64,000 nucleotides of DNA from Legionella drozanskii LLAP-1 (GTDB taxonomy: Bacteria > Pseudomonadota > Gammaproteobacteria > Legionellales > Legionellaceae), in the NCBI RefSeq assembly GCF_001467585.1, contig NZ_LNXY01000018.1:1-64000 (forward strand), in the 5' to 3' direction. Every line of letters begins with the position of its first letter. Position 1 is the stretch's first letter. Made by a program: the position numbers and the translations under genes. This document shows, one piece after another, positions 62,208 to 64,000 of the stretch. The notes beneath the pieces are model-generated. The model was not told where the DNA came from. It ran no database searches and worked only from the letters and a program-made list of their open reading frames with translations.

Positions 62208-63566
62208 TTACCACTGCATTTGATGATATACATAGCTTTCCAAAGCATCAATCACAGTCGATTGATTATATAGATTTGATTCTCTGTCTGCAGCTATAGT
62301 GCTCCAGGGACTATTCTGAATTAATTTCAACTCGTCAAGTAGGAAAGAAGCGAAAGAATGACGATGATAAGCAGTCTTATTATCTCGCAGTAAGCTATTT
62401 ACTAGAGTAGTCGCTTCATTTTCAGTGATCTGTTCTGCATGAATCTCAGTACTAAAGTTAATGGCACGCTTTTGCCCAGAATCACCATGCCGGAAAAACC
62501 ATCGGCTAAAGAAGCCATCACGCCCACGAATTTCTTTAACGCCAGACTTGTCCTCAAACCACTCTCTGTAGTTGCATTGGGCAAGAGTAACGGCAATTTG
62601 AATTTGTTCAAGCTGAGTCAGTTCAGGATTAGAGCCTTCGTAAATAGTTTCATAGAGCTCTTGTTCTCGTTCGTAAATTTGTAAAGGCTGTTCAAGCTCT
62701 GGCTCGGCAATATCTTCAGGACTAAGAATATTGTATTCTTTGTTGAATTCCTGGCAAATAAAAGCTACTTCCTCCCGCAATAAGTTAAAAAAGACAGTTT
62801 TCTTATGTTCTATTAGACTTCTTCTAAGCAGCTCATCACCTACAAGTCCCAACTCAATATCTACATCCGTTTGGTATGCTACTTGATTAATTTGTTGGTG
62901 GAGCGGATCATCATAAATTTCAATGAGATGTTTTAAGAATTTTAAATAATCAGCGCAAGTTTCAAATTTATTGTAGGGATATTCCGCTAATACGTGGTCA
63001 AGTTTGGTTGATAATAGAGCTAAAGCGCTTACGTTTTCAGCGAAAACAGTACCACGTGCAGCTGCTGTAAGCTGAGGAGCACGCAGCTCTCTTCTTTTAA
63101 AGGATTGCCATTTAAAATTTTCCGTTTCTTGTGCACTTCTAATCCTTTCTTTTTCCTGTTCTACCATCTCTGGTGTTTGAGGTAATTGGTGATAAGGAGC
63201 TAATGGCCTTGCATCTTTCTGATAATCGGTGAATGGATCAAAACCGGTTTTTCTTTTCTCTGCTGAAATATTATAGGAAGACCAGCCATCTACGAGATAA
63301 TAGTTGGCTTGAAACTCTTCTGGCTCCCATCGGCTTGCTTTTCCTTCAGTACTATAAAGCACACCATTTTTTAAAGAGTAGAAAATCTCTTGTCCCTCCA
63401 GATCATGGCCATAACTCGTGGGCCAACTTCCATGGTCAACCGATTGCCAGGTTGAAATTGTACTATCTCCTTGAAAAATTTCGGCCCTAGCCCTGCCCTG
63501 ATCAATATTAAAACGTACCCATGCTCTATCACGTTGACACCAAAAAGGACCAAGAAAAGTCATCAT
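62208..63566 (-). CDS. Orphan hypothetical protein, possible Dot/Icm effector
   Basis: This 452-residue, acidic soluble protein has no recognised domain. The N-terminal 90 residues are rich in Trp and aromatics (WCQRDRAWVRFNIDQGRARA, STISTWQSVDHGSWPTSYGH) and look like a beta-rich module. The middle is helical with many Glu. The start is the ATG at 63566 with GGTG about 5 nt upstream. Neighbours give no clue. A role as translocated effector is possible for an orphan of this size, but its C-terminus (ESYVYHQMQW) lacks a clear Glu-rich signal. Confidence 0.45.
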   Translation of the reverse strand: MMTFLGPFWCQRDRAWVRFNIDQGRARAEIFQGDSTISTWQSVDHGSWPTSYGHDLEGQEIFYSLKNGVLYSTEGKASRWEPEEFQANYYLVDGWSSYNISAEKRKTGFDPFTDYQKDARPLAPYHQLPQTPEMVEQEKERIRSAQETENFKWQSFKRRELRAPQLTAAARGTVFAENVSALALLSTKLDHVLAEYPYNKFETCADYLKFLKHLIEIYDDPLHQQINQVAYQTDVDIELGLVGDELLRRSLIEHKKTVFFNLLREEVAFICQEFNKEYNILSPEDIAEPELEQPLQIYEREQELYETIYEGSNPELTQLEQIQIAVTLAQCNYREWFEDKSGVKEIRGRDGFFSRWFFRHGDSGQKRAINFSTEIHAEQITENEATTLVNSLLRDNKTAYHRHSFASFLLDELKLIQNSPWSTIAADRESNLYNQSTVIDALESYVYHQMQW

Positions 63567-63683
63567 AATCACCAAATAAAATGCAAAGGTAGTGATAGTA
63601 ACATAGAAAAATTAAGCGAAGCTTAACTGCTAGGGGCTAACTGCGGGCTCGTATAATGGGGCTATAAATTACTTACTCTCGGC

Positions 63684-64000
63684 CTAACCGAGTTTAGTAT
63701 TTTTCTTATTTGGATTTGTTAAGCGCCCCGTCTCATACAATTTCAGTTGGGTGAGTAGGGTATTGGTGTTTGCTTTAAAATGAGCTAGTTCTCTGGATGG
63801 TACCGAATCGCCTCTAGGCAAATTAACTGTAGTTGGATTTTTTGGTTGGTTATTGATGTGGAATTCATAATGACAATGCGGGCCTGACGCTAAACCAGTT
63901 TGGCCGACATAACCAATAACCTGTCCCCGCTTGACTACACTACCTTTATATAAGCCTTTCTGAAATCTCAACATATGCCCATAGATAGAGCTATAGGTTT
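63684..64000 (-). CDS. M23 (LytM) metallopeptidase, 5' end outside the window
   Basis: This is the C-terminal part of a peptidoglycan hydrolase or adaptor that acts in the periplasm. The frame continues past the window edge: YGHMLRF lies just before the internal Met at 63974, so the start is further upstream. KRGQVIGYVGQTGLASGPHC is followed by the zinc-binding HCHYEF (H-x-H), and the conserved His of YGHM is present, so the site appears active. The tail after the domain is about 55 residues, ending NKKNTKLG. Confidence 0.88.
   Translation of the reverse strand, partial: TYSSIYGHMLRFQKGLYKGSVVKRGQVIGYVGQTGLASGPHCHYEFHINNQPKNPTTVNLPRGDSVPSRELAHFKANTNTLLTQLKLYETGRLTNPNKKNTKLG

Overview
The window looks like a stretch of a Legionella or close Legionellales chromosome. 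This rests on an AT-rich base composition with gammaproteobacterial housekeeping genes (hslVU, deoB, a Zur-type regulator, kup, rpmE, malic enzyme), several Pht-like major facilitator transporters in tandem, and two large orphan proteins that resemble Dot/Icm effector candidates. The genus is an inference from gene content; no rRNA or tRNA gene is present to confirm it.

Region 1 (1-7.2 kb) is scrambled accessory DNA. It opens with a frameshifted IS3-family transposase whose right end cuts off the 5' part of a membrane-transporter gene, followed by an amidase and a possible 41-residue ORF. It also holds two further IS3 remnants, an MqsA-like helix-turn-helix protein, tehB, a nitroreductase with a cysteine-rich tail and a YjdM-type zinc-ribbon protein. 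Region 2 (7.4-11.5 kb) is a divergent DNA-processing pair: a PD-(D/E)XK nuclease fused to an iron-sulfur XPD/DinG-type helicase, facing a degenerate DEDDh domain fused to an intact GIY-YIG nuclease. Region 3 (11.7-13.4 kb) is a GC-richer, apparently transferred unit made of a CopG-like regulator with a near-consensus promoter and palindrome, and a PHA-depolymerase-type esterase.

Region 4 (13.5-24.6 kb) holds a GIY-YIG protein, a LysR fragment, the operon fabI / MaoC-phosphotransacetylase / ackA, a ParE-ParD-like toxin-antitoxin pair, a saccharopine-dehydrogenase-like oxidoreductase, two small domain-of-unknown-function proteins, a Spy-like periplasmic protein, an OafA-type acyltransferase and a zinc alcohol dehydrogenase. 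Region 5 (25-33.6 kb) holds two Pht-like transporters with deoB, a Zur-like regulator, hslVU and a soluble tripartite hybrid histidine kinase.

Region 6 (33.9-38.5 kb) is the most unusual part. One protein fuses an acyl-CoA dehydrogenase, an amino-acid adenylation domain and a peptidyl carrier domain, and it is followed at once by a membrane-tailed ATP-grasp ligase. No condensation or thioesterase domain is present. The adenylation pocket read by hand resembles proline-type codes, which suggests carrier-bound proline oxidation, as in pyrrole-2-carboxyl formation, followed by ATP-grasp ligation.

Region 7 (38.6-64 kb) holds an effector candidate, a secreted reprolysin-like metalloprotease with an outer-membrane barrel protein, a SulP transporter, YihY, ArsC, WrbA, two exonuclease III paralogues, L31, malic enzyme, two more MFS paralogues, Dam, two TyrP-type permeases, an OmpA-like lipoprotein, Kup, a DUF1460 protein, an SpmA/SpmB pair, a second orphan protein and the 3' part of an M23 peptidase gene. 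Tandem duplication of transporters and nucleases is a recurring theme.
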